This document shows, piece by piece, positions 1-9,520 of a stretch of DNA of 64,000 bases. The stretch spans positions 28,420,234 through 28,484,233 of the forward strand of contig CM037472.1 in the NCBI GenBank assembly GCA_021014325.1, read 5' to 3'. The position numbers were made by a program, and so were the translations under genes. A model generated the notes under the pieces. That model was not told the DNA's origin, did not search any database, and was given only the letters and a program-made list of their open reading frames with translations. Source of the stretch: Plazaster borealis (taxonomy: Eukaryota; Echinodermata; Asteroidea; Forcipulatida; Labidiasteridae). Every line of letters starts with the position of its first letter. Position 1 is the first letter of the stretch.

Positions 1-642
1 ACCGGCTCTGTGAACAAATAAATGGCCCCTAAACCAGAATATGTATAATAGTTCTGAATGCACTGTGCAGGGAATTCAAATCAATTTTTTTCCTTGTGTG
101 ATTTTTGTTTTATTTTTTGGCAACAGTTATTGGTGCTATGTATGGTACACACATAAAACCAACACAATGCAAAGCATAAAGCTGAACACCAATCAAAGTA
201 TTTCCATGTATGGTAATTTATGTATGTTAATTTATGTTAATGTATGTTAATTTTCTGAGCGCAGAGTCTGGTTTTAGGTGCCATTAGGTGCCATGCAAAA
301 AATGAACAGTCTAAAGAGTGGCCCTTGAACATGTTTTGAACAATTTTATTAATATTGGCCCATCCAAAATCACAAATTCAAATATTTTGTACTGTTTTTA
401 CGCTGATGAAGGTATTATTAATGGGAATGGCAGTGTGAGGACCTGGACTTCAGTGCGTTTTAATGACCTTGGTTGGTGGCTAACCACTGGAGTAATGTTC
501 TTTTCACACTACTCGGGAAAGTACTGAGATAATTCTATGGTTAGTCAAAGATCATGATATGATGATATATTTCCACTTTGCAAGTTGTACAGTCTTGTTC
601 AGCTGATGTTAAAACACTGTTATTGGATGTTTGATACTTCAG
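1..642 (+). other. Upstream intron of PHF10-like gene; nothing else recognised
   Basis: The stretch ends in an acceptor (pyrimidine-containing tract then AG at 641-642) feeding the PHD exon, so it is best read as intron. I see no exon for the first half of the PHD finger and no clear repeat. Short open frames here have no recognisable features. Confidence 0.5.
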
Positions 643-718
643 GACAAGATGATGTTTTGTGACATGTGCGATCGAGGCTACCATACCTTCTGTGTTGGAT
701 TACAGGACATTCCAACTG
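643..718 (+). CDS. PHF10-like PHD finger, penultimate coding exon
   Basis: A 76-nt exon bounded by AG (641-642) and GTGAGT (719). It encodes [20 protein letters not shown] and continues QDIPT, ending one base into the next codon. This is the middle of a C4HC3 PHD finger: the CDMC pair, the His of GYH and the Cys of FC supply zinc ligands 3 to 6. The [13 protein letters not shown] stretch is typical of the second PHD finger of the PHF10/DPF (BAF45) proteins, subunits of SWI/SNF chromatin remodelling complexes that read histone H3 tails. Ligands 1 and 2 must lie upstream, outside the window or in an exon I did not find. Other PHD proteins remain possible. Confidence 0.8.
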
Positions 719-957
719 GTGAGTTAACTAGTGACTTGGTCATTTGTACTCCATCAAGTTAAAATGACAGTCCAACTGGTTGGTTAACTAGTGTCTTGAT
801 CATTTGTATTCCGAACAAGTTAAAATGACATTCCAACCTGTGAATTTACCCGATAACTTAGTCATTTGTACTTCATCAAGTTAAAATGACAATCCAACCA
901 GTAAGTAAACGAGTAACTTGATCATTCGTACAAGTCATTTGTACAAGTTAAAATGTC
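719..957 (+). repeat. Minisatellite seeded at the PHD exon's splice donor
   Basis: About four units of roughly 62 bp follow the exon directly. Each starts with a copy of the exon's last bases (GACATTCCAACTG) and a more or less decayed copy of the donor (GTGAGTTAACTAG, then GTTGGTTAACTAG, then TGAATTTACC, then GTAAGTAAACGAG), and ends with a CATTTGTAC...AAGTTAAAATGAC block. Confidence 0.85.
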
Positions 958-1115
958 TTCAGATTGTTTGCACACATTACTGTGGAATTCAGAAAAAGGT
1001 AAATTCTCCTAAGTCTAAACAGAATGTCTTTTGAATACAAAAAAATGAAAACAAAGTTTGTTAAAAAGCTTGTTCATGTATAAAAGGTGACCACTATTGA
1101 TTAAAACATCACCAA

Positions 1116-1263
1116 TGGGAGACTTTTGGGGACACTAGGGGGCAGCAGACTTACCATATAAATCCATTGTTCTGAGAAATGTGCGCATGCACAGGACAAG
1201 GTAAACAATGGAAATTTACCTGTTAAGTCCGCTGCTACCTAGTGTTCAAAAGTCTCCCACTGA
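1116..1263. mobile_element. MITE-like inverted-repeat element, copy A
   Basis: Arms GGGAGACTTTTGGGGACACT... and the reverse complement of ...AGTGTTCAAAAGTCTCCC flank a core with CCATTGTT and TGCGCATGC. The same core and arms recur at 33697-33822, so this is a dispersed family. It sits in the last PHF10-like intron. Confidence 0.7.
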
Positions 1264-1325
1264 TTAGAACGGAATAGAGTTATTGTTAACCAATTACCAT
1301 AAAATTACTTGCTTATATTATCCAG

Positions 1326-1600
1326 GGCTATGGGCTTGTGAAAGTTGTCAAACGACAGACGACACCCCGGCTGCACTTGAGCCCCACGTCCCCAGTCCCC
1401 CACCCAGTGCACTTATCCCTTCCCCGGAGGAGTCCGCCCCAGAGGACAGATCATCAACCCCGGTCACCGAGGCATCACCCGCTAGCAAGAAAAGGGGCAG
1501 GAAATCTGGGACGCCGGGGGCAGGGAACAGTCAGTCTACGCCTGGGGGTAAGAAGAAGAGGACGTCAACCCCGACCCCAAAGAGAGCCAAGAAGAAGTGA
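1326..1600 (+). CDS. PHF10-like C-terminal exon (end of PHD finger, basic tail, stop)
   Basis: The exon follows TTATATTATCCAG and joins in phase to complete a Gly codon, giving GLWACESC; the CESC pair supplies PHD zinc ligands 7 and 8. The rest of the 91-residue exon product is a low-complexity tail: first Pro/Ser/Glu-rich with several SP and TP sites, then basic (KKRGRKSG, GGKKKRTSTP, KRAKKK) and likely to act as nuclear localisation or DNA contact. It ends TGA at 1598-1600. PHF10 relatives have a short basic tail after PHD2, so this one appears extended. Only the C-terminal part of the gene is in the window. Confidence 0.8.
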
Positions 1601-2400
1601 TTATATGAGAAACTCAGATGAGGGTTGTCTACTACTGTGGGATTTGAAGCTGATACTGGGACCCAATGTCAAGTTATCTTGCCATTTGGAAAAGTATTCA
1701 TTAAACATCAGGGAAAACTGACTGGTGAAAGGAATTCTTAATTTGGGGACAATGAACTGTTAATTTTTTTTCGCCTGCAGAGAACTGTATATTTGGTGGT
1801 TTTGGAGTCCTGTGGAATCACAGGTGTTTCAGACAGGAATCAAACTGTAGACATTCTGCATTCTGGACATATGTGATACTCGATGCCAATACCGGGGTTT
1901 TCCTACCAAAACTCATGACTAGGTTTATTTTGCTCATCAAATAGATGAGAATAAGAGCTTTCAAATAACACCTAGTTGGGGCCTAACCTGTTCGTAAGTG
2001 TGACTTAATTACACTGTAACCCACACCCACTTCACACAAACTGGCTCCACTGTGTTACAAGAAGCCTGCAGCAGTTGCCTCAAGCCAATTTTTCAGAATA
2101 GTTTAATAATTGGACTTGGCTTTTACATTCGTTCTTCAAAGACTAAGGTCTTCTCAGAGTTAAAAGTTTCTGTCATGAGAAATGCCTTTGAATGATGAAA
2201 TGGGGTATTTTTGGTAAAATTTCACACAAACATATTCCAACTTTGGGGCCTGACGTAGCAATAACTTTGGGCATGCAGAAGATACGCAGGCGTGTGACGC
2301 AGTGACGTAACAACAGAATAAGCAAGGAGTTTGAAGAAGGAAGTTCCAACTATAAAAAGCTCAAGTAGATAAAAAGAGAGCAAAATAAAACCAAGATATT
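1601..2400 (+). other. Probable 3' UTR of PHF10-like gene
   Basis: Non-coding sequence after the stop. The first clear AATAAA on this strand is at 2384-2389 (CAAAATAAAACC), a plausible polyadenylation signal. The exact 3' end is not determined. Confidence 0.4.
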
Positions 2401-4776
2401 CTTCTGAAATCCTGTTGAAATTTGAGAAACGTTGACTGTGTATAGAACTTGAGATGGATCACTGTCCCGTGAAAATTTTCTTATTCAAGGGAAAAGGCAT
2501 GAGCTCACTGTACATTTATTTGTAGTTGTTTAAAGTAACATTATTTTTAGGATGAGGAAAGCTCACTGGTTTCTGGTCAATAGAGGGCTCACTCTGGCAT
2601 ATTCATGACACCGGCTAGTTGTTTGACATGTTCATTGAAATCTATAGAAATGGAATTTACCCAAAAATAATTTAGTCACACCCTCACAGCAAATTTGTTG
2701 ACCTCGGTGAGGGCACTGTTTGAGCTTGTGACATCATAATACGCAAGGTTTTTATGGATGAGCTGCCATGTTGCCGTTTCAGCTGCTATTTCGGCTTGAG
2801 GCCTAGAGTGTAAATTTGTCTGGAGTATTTGGTTATATTTCTTTTGTAAGTTTGATAGATACATGTAAGGAAGATAGATGAGCAGTCAACTCCCAAGAAG
2901 GTCAAATAAAATTTGTAGCTGACAAACTGTGTGCTTTTGTTTTTCAAACCTTTACCCTTGAAACAAGTGATCATGTAATAAATGATACTGTCATGTAACC
3001 TGTAACATCGTGTTTAAAAAAGAGCCACAGAGCCTGGACTAAGGACTCGGGTTCCCTTTACTAAGCAAAAAGGACAAACTGCCTACTCCTTAAAAGAGCA
3101 CAGCATCAGGCTTGTACAAATATCACAAGAGGGCGCTGTTCTCATTATTGTTTCATATTTATTTTCAAAAACTATTTACATGTCGACCATTATTTACAAA
3201 TTCTGGAGAAAATATCTTTATATAAATACATAGGAAACTTCTGGACGGTAGGTAATTTTGTCGACAAATCATTTGATACTTTTCTGAATAATATGAAAGT
3301 TCTTTACACAAATGGGTAAAGCAATTAAATTGTCTACAATAAATTTGCACAAGTAGGCAAATTTTACCTTGAAAGAATCATTTTCCTCGAAAAGGCTGAA
3401 CCTTAAACTATTCCCTAAACAAAATTGATTAAAGAATAAATACTTTCCCAGGCTATACTTGCCCAAGAACATTTGAATTATATGCACCTACAGGTTTGTC
3501 GAAATCTCCTAAAATAAATAAGTGCGTTTTACATTTACCAGAATATTCCACAAAATTCTCTGAGATCCTTTTTTTGTTCAGTTAAATAGACCATGTCATC
3601 TTGTCTACAAAAAGAGTGACCTTGTTCGATCTCAGGCATTTCCTGGCAGGCAAGATACCTACCACACTGGTTTTGAGAAATTTACTTTAGTTTTAGTTTT
3701 TTTACTGTAATTACCACATGAAATTTAGAACTGTAAAAGTAACAGCTGAAACAGTTTTGAGATGTGCCCCTTTTCTTCATATCAAAAGTTTATATAAATT
3801 GGATGGTGCAATCTCCATTAAATATTGGTTTTTATGTTTCCTTTGATAAAGCTGTGTACAAATGTTGCTTGCAGGAAGTGAAGGCTTTGTAATTGTGGCT
3901 CTGATGTAAACCTGTGATGTCACAGGTCACATGGTCTATAATCGAGCCCTACGCCCTCCTGTTCCTTCAAATAGAAAACTAACCCATTCCACTGAGGATC
4001 TCACTGAGGATGTTCGGTTTCATTTGCAGACAAAGCTCTCCCAATTGTAAATCATTAATAACCTCATTGAGAGAAGAGTGTTACAATCAGAGTAGATAGT
4101 ACATGTATACCCCATTTGGGATAGTCAGGGTTTCATTGTCACAGACAGCTCTCCTGATTTTAAACTATTGGGGAAGAGGGTTTCAATTAGAGTAGAAAGT
4201 ATACCTCATTTGGAATGGTCAGGATTTCATTGTCACAAACAGCTCTCCTGATTGTAAACCACTTGTATCCTCATTGGGGGTAGGAGGGTTCCAACCAGGA
4301 TAGAACGTTTACCCCATATGGGGTAGTCAGTGTTACAAGTCCAGGGCCCTACTGCATAGAGCTGTGCGTGGTGCTTAACAAATTTCTGCTCAGCAAAAAT
4401 AAGCAGGAAACAAGTTAGAAATTGTACATGTGACATGGCACATCTAATAGTTAAACATACAAATATTTGCAGGATTTTACTGGCACAATAATCAAATGAC
4501 TAGAGCTAGAACCATGGAAACAAATATTGCATATAACCATCAATTAATTAAGAGCCTTTAATTGTTATGATTACGTTAACTTAATTTATAGAGCAAAGCT
4601 TTACTTCAAGGTAGAAAAATATTTTTCCGAATTATTGTTTTAATTGATTTTAGTTAAATACATACCATAGTATAAATAGCCAAGTAGTCATTCCTCCAAA
4701 ATGTACATATATCTCTTGGGAACACAAATTCGTTCCATTTGGCCACACTTTCATGGACCTGCTTATTAGCAGAAGA
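2401..4776. other. Intergenic region, AT-rich, no gene recognised
   Basis: Lies between two convergent genes. It holds diverged repeat pieces: an AAAGAGCCACAGAGCCTGGACT block near 3018 that recurs near 59542, a GTGATGTCACAGGTCACATGG block near 3914, and three loose repeats of CATTTGG(A/G)AT(A/G)GTCAG...TTTCATTGTCACA between about 4090 and 4330. No ORF here looks real. Confidence 0.6.
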
Positions 4777-5122
4777 TTAAAGGTATTGTACACTTTTGGT
4801 AACAGCTCAAAATCAGTGTCCACATTTTGTGTGATTCAACATATGCATGAACAAACAAACCTGTGAAAGTTTGAACTCAATTGGTCATCGAGATCACAAG
4901 AAAATAGTGAAAAGAGACCTTATGTGTTTTCTGTTTTTTCAAAATATCGCGCATGATAAAAACTACTGTTTAACTCATTTCTCAGAATGATAGCATTTTA
5001 GGCAGAAATAGTTTAAGGAACCCTTTCAACCATTACTTACTTTAAATCATATAAGTTGTGTGTAAATCTGTGAACATTTGTGTTTTTCGATCTTACCAAT
5101 AGTGTACAGGGCCTTTTATTAA
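4777..5122 (+). mobile_element. TTAA-flanked MITE family, subfamily 2 copy
   Basis: Begins TTAAAGGTATTGTACACTTT and ends with the inverted form AGTGTACAGGGCCTTTTA. The internal sequence (TGTGTGATTCAACATATGCA; GAAAGTTTGAACTCAATTGG) is shared closely with 21606-21937 and more distantly with the subfamily at 5701-6077. Confidence 0.75.
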
Positions 5123-5129
5123 AAAAAAT

Positions 5130-5345
5130 GTACTACATCTTTCAGGCAAAAAACCCCCAAGGGGCCCCCAAAAGTGACTAGCACCAATATGCCTGAAGAT
5201 AACAGTGTAGAGAAGACAATGAAGACATGTAAACCCCAACTGGGGGGACAACCCACGCAATCAGATAGGGACTGAAAACACAATCCACAAGGCTCCGGAC
5301 AGGGATTCCTACCGGTAAGAAACCACTGAGCCAACCTGAATGCCC
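5130..5345 (-). mobile_element. tRNA-derived SINE, minus strand
   Basis: On the reverse strand the head reads GGTTGGCTCAGTGGTTTCTT (A-box-like) with a later GGAATCCCTG (B-box-like) block. The body shares GATTGNGTTTTCAGTCCCTA and TGATTGCGTGGG with the SINE at 14370-14625. Confidence 0.55.
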
Positions 5346-5700
5346 ATAGTTGGTAGGGAACCAGAGTATTACACAACATTTTGGGTATTGACCTAATTCT
5401 GCCAAGCTCTATAAGAAACTGATATTAAAAATTACAAAATAAATAAACACATTACACAATAATTGTGATTTTCTAAGTTTGCAAAGTTGTTCAAAGTTTC
5501 AACATGATACAGAACATCATGCAACAGTGACATTTTTTAAAAAGAAAAAAGAATTAAACTAATAATCACACACCATTTTATAAATTATACGAATTGTATT
5601 TTATTTCCTTCAAGGCGACCATGACCGGCCTACTCCAATTTGTTAAATCACCGACAATGAAGATGGCAGGCTTTTCAAAAAGTACTGAAATCCTGTCCTT

Positions 5701-6077
5701 TTAAAGGCACTGAACACGTTTGGGAATTGTCAAAGACCAGTGTTCTCACTTGGTGTATCCCAACATGCATAAAATAACAAGCCTGTGAAAATTTGGGCTC
5801 AATTGGTCATCGAAGTTGCAAGAAAATGATGAAAGAAAAAACACCCTTGTTGTACAAATTTGTGTGCTTTCAGATTAGGAATAAAAACTTCTTGCAAGAA
5901 GTTTTTATTATTTTAGTGAGAAATTACCTCTTTCTCAAAAACTACATTACTTCAGTGAGAGGGAGTCGTTTCCTACAATGTTTTATACTATCAACAGCTC
6001 TCCATTGCTTGTTACCAAGTAAGTTTTTATGCTAATATTTGTTTTGAGTCATTACCAAACGTGTACGATACCTTTAA
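5701..6077 (+). mobile_element. TTAA-flanked MITE family, subfamily 1 copy
   Basis: Starts TTAAAGGCACTGAACACG and ends CGTGTACGATACCTTTAA. The 377-bp unit has the family core (CAAAGACCAGTGTTCTCACT, GAAAATTTGGGCTCAATTGG). Both ends carry TTAA, consistent with TTAA target duplication. Confidence 0.8.
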
Positions 6078-6174
6078 CTCTTTCAGTGCCAAGGTCGTAC
6101 ATGTACGATCTATTTTATGTGTTCCGAAAGCGCCATTATCGTACATGTACGACCCATAATATACATGTTAACAT

Positions 6175-6230
6175 GAGAGGGCATTATCACTCAACGTGTC
6201 GGTACTCTACCAACTGAGCTATCTAGCCCT
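6175..6230 (-). repeat. tRNA-like SINE head fragment
   Basis: The reverse strand reads TAGATAGCTCAGTTGGTAGA followed by GTACCGACACGTTGAG, an A-box/D-arm plus anticodon-arm pattern. No complete T arm follows, so this is a fragment and not a tRNA gene. Confidence 0.45.
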
Positions 6231-6261
6231 ACTTTTGGTTGTCACCGTCTTGTTCAGGCTA

Positions 6262-6274
6262 GGGGGGGGGGGGG
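6262..6274 (+). repeat. Poly-G run
   Basis: A run of thirteen G, a likely assembly or length-variation weak spot. The following 6.3-6.9 kb is AT-rich with nothing recognised. Confidence 0.9.
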
Positions 6275-6911
6275 CACGCCAATCAGAAGTTATACAACCT
6301 AAAACCAGTATTGATCCTCTATTGCAAAGACTAATCTCCATATGATCAAATTATTTTTTCAATCAAGCACACTTGAAAAAAAAAACTTCCATGGAGTTCT
6401 GTTCTAACCACATTGGACGGAAAGTCATCATTACCAATGTGTTCTATTTGCACACAAAACCCAATTCAAATAGAAAAATATTTATTAAAAGTATGATTGT
6501 ATCATTTAAAGGGATTTTATACAAAATTCCAAAAGGAATTGTAAAAAAACACACACAAATTAACACGACTTCAATTTAATTCAAGTAACCATTGATGATT
6601 TTTTGTTTCATTGTTAAATTAATTAATCTTGCCAATCTTTACAAATATTATCTCTCCAAAATATACAACACAAAATACCTCAAAAACATTTTATTTTATA
6701 CATAAATAACAGTATTTGTTTAAAATCCTCAGTATGTACATCTGTAACATAAAATTTTACATGAGCTTGTCAAGTGTAATTTACACCCTTTCTAAAAACA
6801 TATCTTTTAGTGGGCCAGCTTGTTTCGTTAAATGATTTCTCATCATGTGTATGAAAGTTGATGGTGTGACATTGTGACATCAGGTAGCTTAACAAGGAGT
6901 ACCTGTTGATG

Positions 6912-7335
6912 AGGCTTGGGCATGGCCAAGCGGTCATAGCACACCAGACTCAAGCTATGGGCCCAATTTCACAGCGCTGCGTAAACACAAAAAGTAGCTA
7001 AGCACAAAAAATTATGCTTACCGGAACAAGATTACCAGCCAAAGTACCATGTTGTATGTACAATATATATGACTGGTATCTTGCTTATTTTTGCTAAGCA
7101 GAAAACTTGTACATCATAGTTCTCTGCTATAAGCAGCTCTAGAAAACTGGACCCTGGTGTTTCTGATAAGCAGAGTGTGGGTTCAAGTCCCGGTCTTGAC
7201 ACTTGTGTCCTTAAAGCAATATACTTGACCATTATCACTCCGTCCTTCGGATGGGATGTAAAGCTGTAGGTCCCGTGTGTTAAATATGCCACATCACCTT
7301 GTAAACCCTTACAAGGTGCTGTATAAATTGATCTC
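6912..7335 (+). mobile_element. tRNA-derived SINE (long variable arm type), split by an insertion
   Basis: The head CATGGCCAAGCGGTC...AGACTCAAGCT continues, after an insertion at 6957-7154, as TGGTGTTTCTGATAAGCAGA and GGGTTCAAGTCCCGGTC (B box). The body (CTTGTGTCC, TCCTTCGGATGGGA, GCACCTTGT-like ...CCTTACAAGGTGC) matches the copies on the minus strand at 41590-41845 and 46400-46735. The long arm between anticodon and T arms points to a Leu- or Ser-type tRNA ancestor. Confidence 0.75.
6957..7154. mobile_element. MITE inserted inside the SINE head
   Basis: Ends GGGCCCAATTTCACAGCGCT and AGCAGCTCTAGAAAACTGGACCC are inverted to each other. The interior has AGCTAAGCACAAAAAATTATGC and TTGCTTATTTTTGCTAAGCA. 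Same family as 45368-45561, 38430-38592 and 39316-39537. Confidence 0.7.
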
Positions 7336-7429
7336 ATAGATCAAAAACTTAGCATGCCCGTCTTAAAACACGATGCGCTCTTTTAAATGACTAATACTAT
7401 TGACAATAGTTATGTTATAGCTAGTTTCA

Positions 7430-7930
7430 TTAACTTTGTGGGGACATACTTTGGTAGTAACACCATGGTAACACCCACCAACAAAAAAATGGTGTAATTT
7501 CTGTCTAAAAGCCTCCTTGTTATAAAGATGGTAATAAGCATCCTATGAAATTAGTTCGTCTAAAATGCCCCATTGATGATAAATCAATAAAAGTGTGTCG
7601 AAAAATTTGAATCTCCACAACTCACCTCAAGCAGTTTCGGAGATTCAAATTTCCGTGTTGTTTTTACCACTCCGTAACATAATATTACACCTCATTCCAA
7701 AATCAAAAGTATCCAAATTTGAAAGACTTTGCAGACCCGAAAACCCCTTTTTGGCATCACCACTATTTATTGATCATAGAAAAATTGTATAACCGGTTTA
7801 ATTATTGCATAACCAGCTTTGTTATGTTCCTGTCACAGTTGGACAGAATTTACATGATAAATTATTACACCAAGTATGGCAGGATGGACAATTCTACCAA
7901 TTGCTGGTTATTGAGGCAGATGGTAATGTC
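7430..7930. repeat. Dispersed repeat family R2, copy 1
   Basis: Shares AATTTCTGTCTAAAAGC, TATAAAGATGGTAATA and AAATCAATAAAA blocks with 19340-19720, 42503-42795 and 47243-47505. No coding features. Confidence 0.5.
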
Positions 7931-8009
7931 TTAAGGTGAATACAATAGAAATATATTGCAACTGGAATATTTCATGAATGTTTCTGTAGATTAATATATT
8001 ACATATCTA

Positions 8010-8290
8010 ACTGCTCGGTGGTCTAGTGGTTCAGATATCTGCTCTGTAATGCGGGGGGTCGGTGGTTCGAATTCCAACCGAGTAGTCTGCCTGTGGACTG
8101 TTTCCGACAGGACTCGGGGAAAGTTCCGAGTATACAGTGCTTAACACACATTAGTCTGGGTTACAGACCCCCCTGTTATTAATATCTTCCCATGATCCAT
8201 CGCCACAACAGACCTCTATCATGGGAGTCCGCATCTTCCCATGATCCATCACCACAAGAGGGCACTCTCACCAGAGACTGCTATCATTGG
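8010..8290 (+). mobile_element. tRNA-derived SINE, second family
   Basis: The 72-nt head GCTCGGTGGTCTAGTGGTTC ... GGTGGTTCGAATTCCAACCG has A and B boxes and near-complementary ends (GCTCGGT with ACCGAGT). The body TTTCCGACAGGACTCGGGG and a short internal duplication of CATCTTCCCATGATCCATC follow. Extra G residues in the anticodon/variable region make a functional tRNA unlikely. Confidence 0.65.
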
Positions 8291-9323
8291 AGTCCGCTAT
8301 CACAGGTGATATAAACAAAAGGAGCATCTTGAACCAAGACTAATCACACATTGTTGTTTGGTACAAACGAAAAAAAAATCTTCTTTATCCCTGATGCAAG
8401 CCATTTGTTGCACAGAGCTTACACTCTACTGTCTTGCTCTTGTTGGACCTTCCCTGGTATACTTTGCCTGAATCAAAATGACAATATTAGAGAAGATTAC
8501 CAACCGATTAAATAACGTGATTCATCTAAAAAGAGCCTGCCCACATTAGTCCTGTTTGCAGTGATCACTGTTCATGGAGAAAAAAAAACTTGGATTGAAT
8601 TTGAACCAAAATCTTTGTAAAAGATTTTAAAATCAGTTTAAAAGGGAGAAAAAAAAGAATCCAAGGACTTTTGGCCTGAAATTCATATTGTTTGTGCAAG
8701 GTTCTGGGGATGAATTATGCAGGCCGTTGTGGGCATTATAATAATAATATGAGACATTTATATAGCGCAGAATGCAGGAGCCTCTATGCGCATTATGCGG
8801 GAGACTGATTTATAACTGTCTCACATTTTGGATGAAACTCCCAAGTGAAATATTCCAAGTAAGGCTCAAGTAAGGCAATAAAAACACTCAACAAATCGAA
8901 CAAGTTCAAAAACGGGTTTGAAAAATGATTGAGGGTAACAATTACACTTCCTACACTGTATCCCTTAAAAGCAAATAAACCCAACTCTCTGTTTGCCAGA
9001 ATGAGTGAGAATTAGATGTTAAAGTCGCCCAAGGCTTGACCCAGACTATCCATACACAATCCCTTATTCAACCTATAGGCATGAGAGTCATGGGGAAACC
9101 CTACGTAACAGTCACCTTATCTGCTTACTTTGTATCCAAACCATTACTTCGAAGGGAATCCTTTCTCAAAATAGTTAATGCTATCAATAATTCTTGTTTC
9201 ATGTTTTTTTCCCAGACAAAACTTTGGAGCAATCCTTTATTCCATTCGCAGTGATTTATAAAACTAATGAATTAATTTGTTTGTTAAGTGAAATAAAATC
9301 ATCAAGCCATAAATTTCATCCAC
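8291..9323. other. 3' flank and probable 3' UTR of the channel gene; otherwise nothing seen
   Basis: On the minus strand the stop at 9324-9326 is followed by AATAAA (TTTATT on +, 9236-9241), a plausible polyadenylation signal about 83 nt downstream. The rest is AT-rich intergenic DNA. Confidence 0.5.
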
Positions 9324-9520
9324 TTACGATTCTTCGTCAGATCCAGAGTGGGGTGCTTCCTTCGGGGGTTCCTCAAATTTGACGTCGGACGAGATATTAA
9401 ATTTATTGTCCTGCGCAAACTTCAACATCCAGGACGGCATCTCGCCATTCTTGGCCTTCTCCTTATTCTTCTTTTTCTTCACATTCGGCGGAGCGTCCGG
9501 CTTCTCTACAGTCAGGGTAT
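9324..9520 (-). CDS. Channel exon 30: C-terminus and stop
   Basis: Encodes TLTVEKPDAPPNVKKKKNKE, a Lys-rich run, then PSWMLKFAQDNKFNISSDVK and an acidic end (SGSDEES), with TAA at 9324-9326. Acceptor CTCTCCCTAG|AT. The stop overlaps a good donor sequence (GAATC|GTAAGT), so a longer isoform cannot be excluded, but an AATAAA 83 nt downstream supports a terminal exon. Confidence 0.8.

Noticed and set aside
5119..5405. Overlapping minus-strand frames with Cys/Pro/Gly
   Set aside because: They fall in a minus-strand SINE body.
8010..8090. Functional tRNA gene
   Set aside because: A and B boxes are present, but the anticodon/variable region has extra G residues and a SINE body follows.
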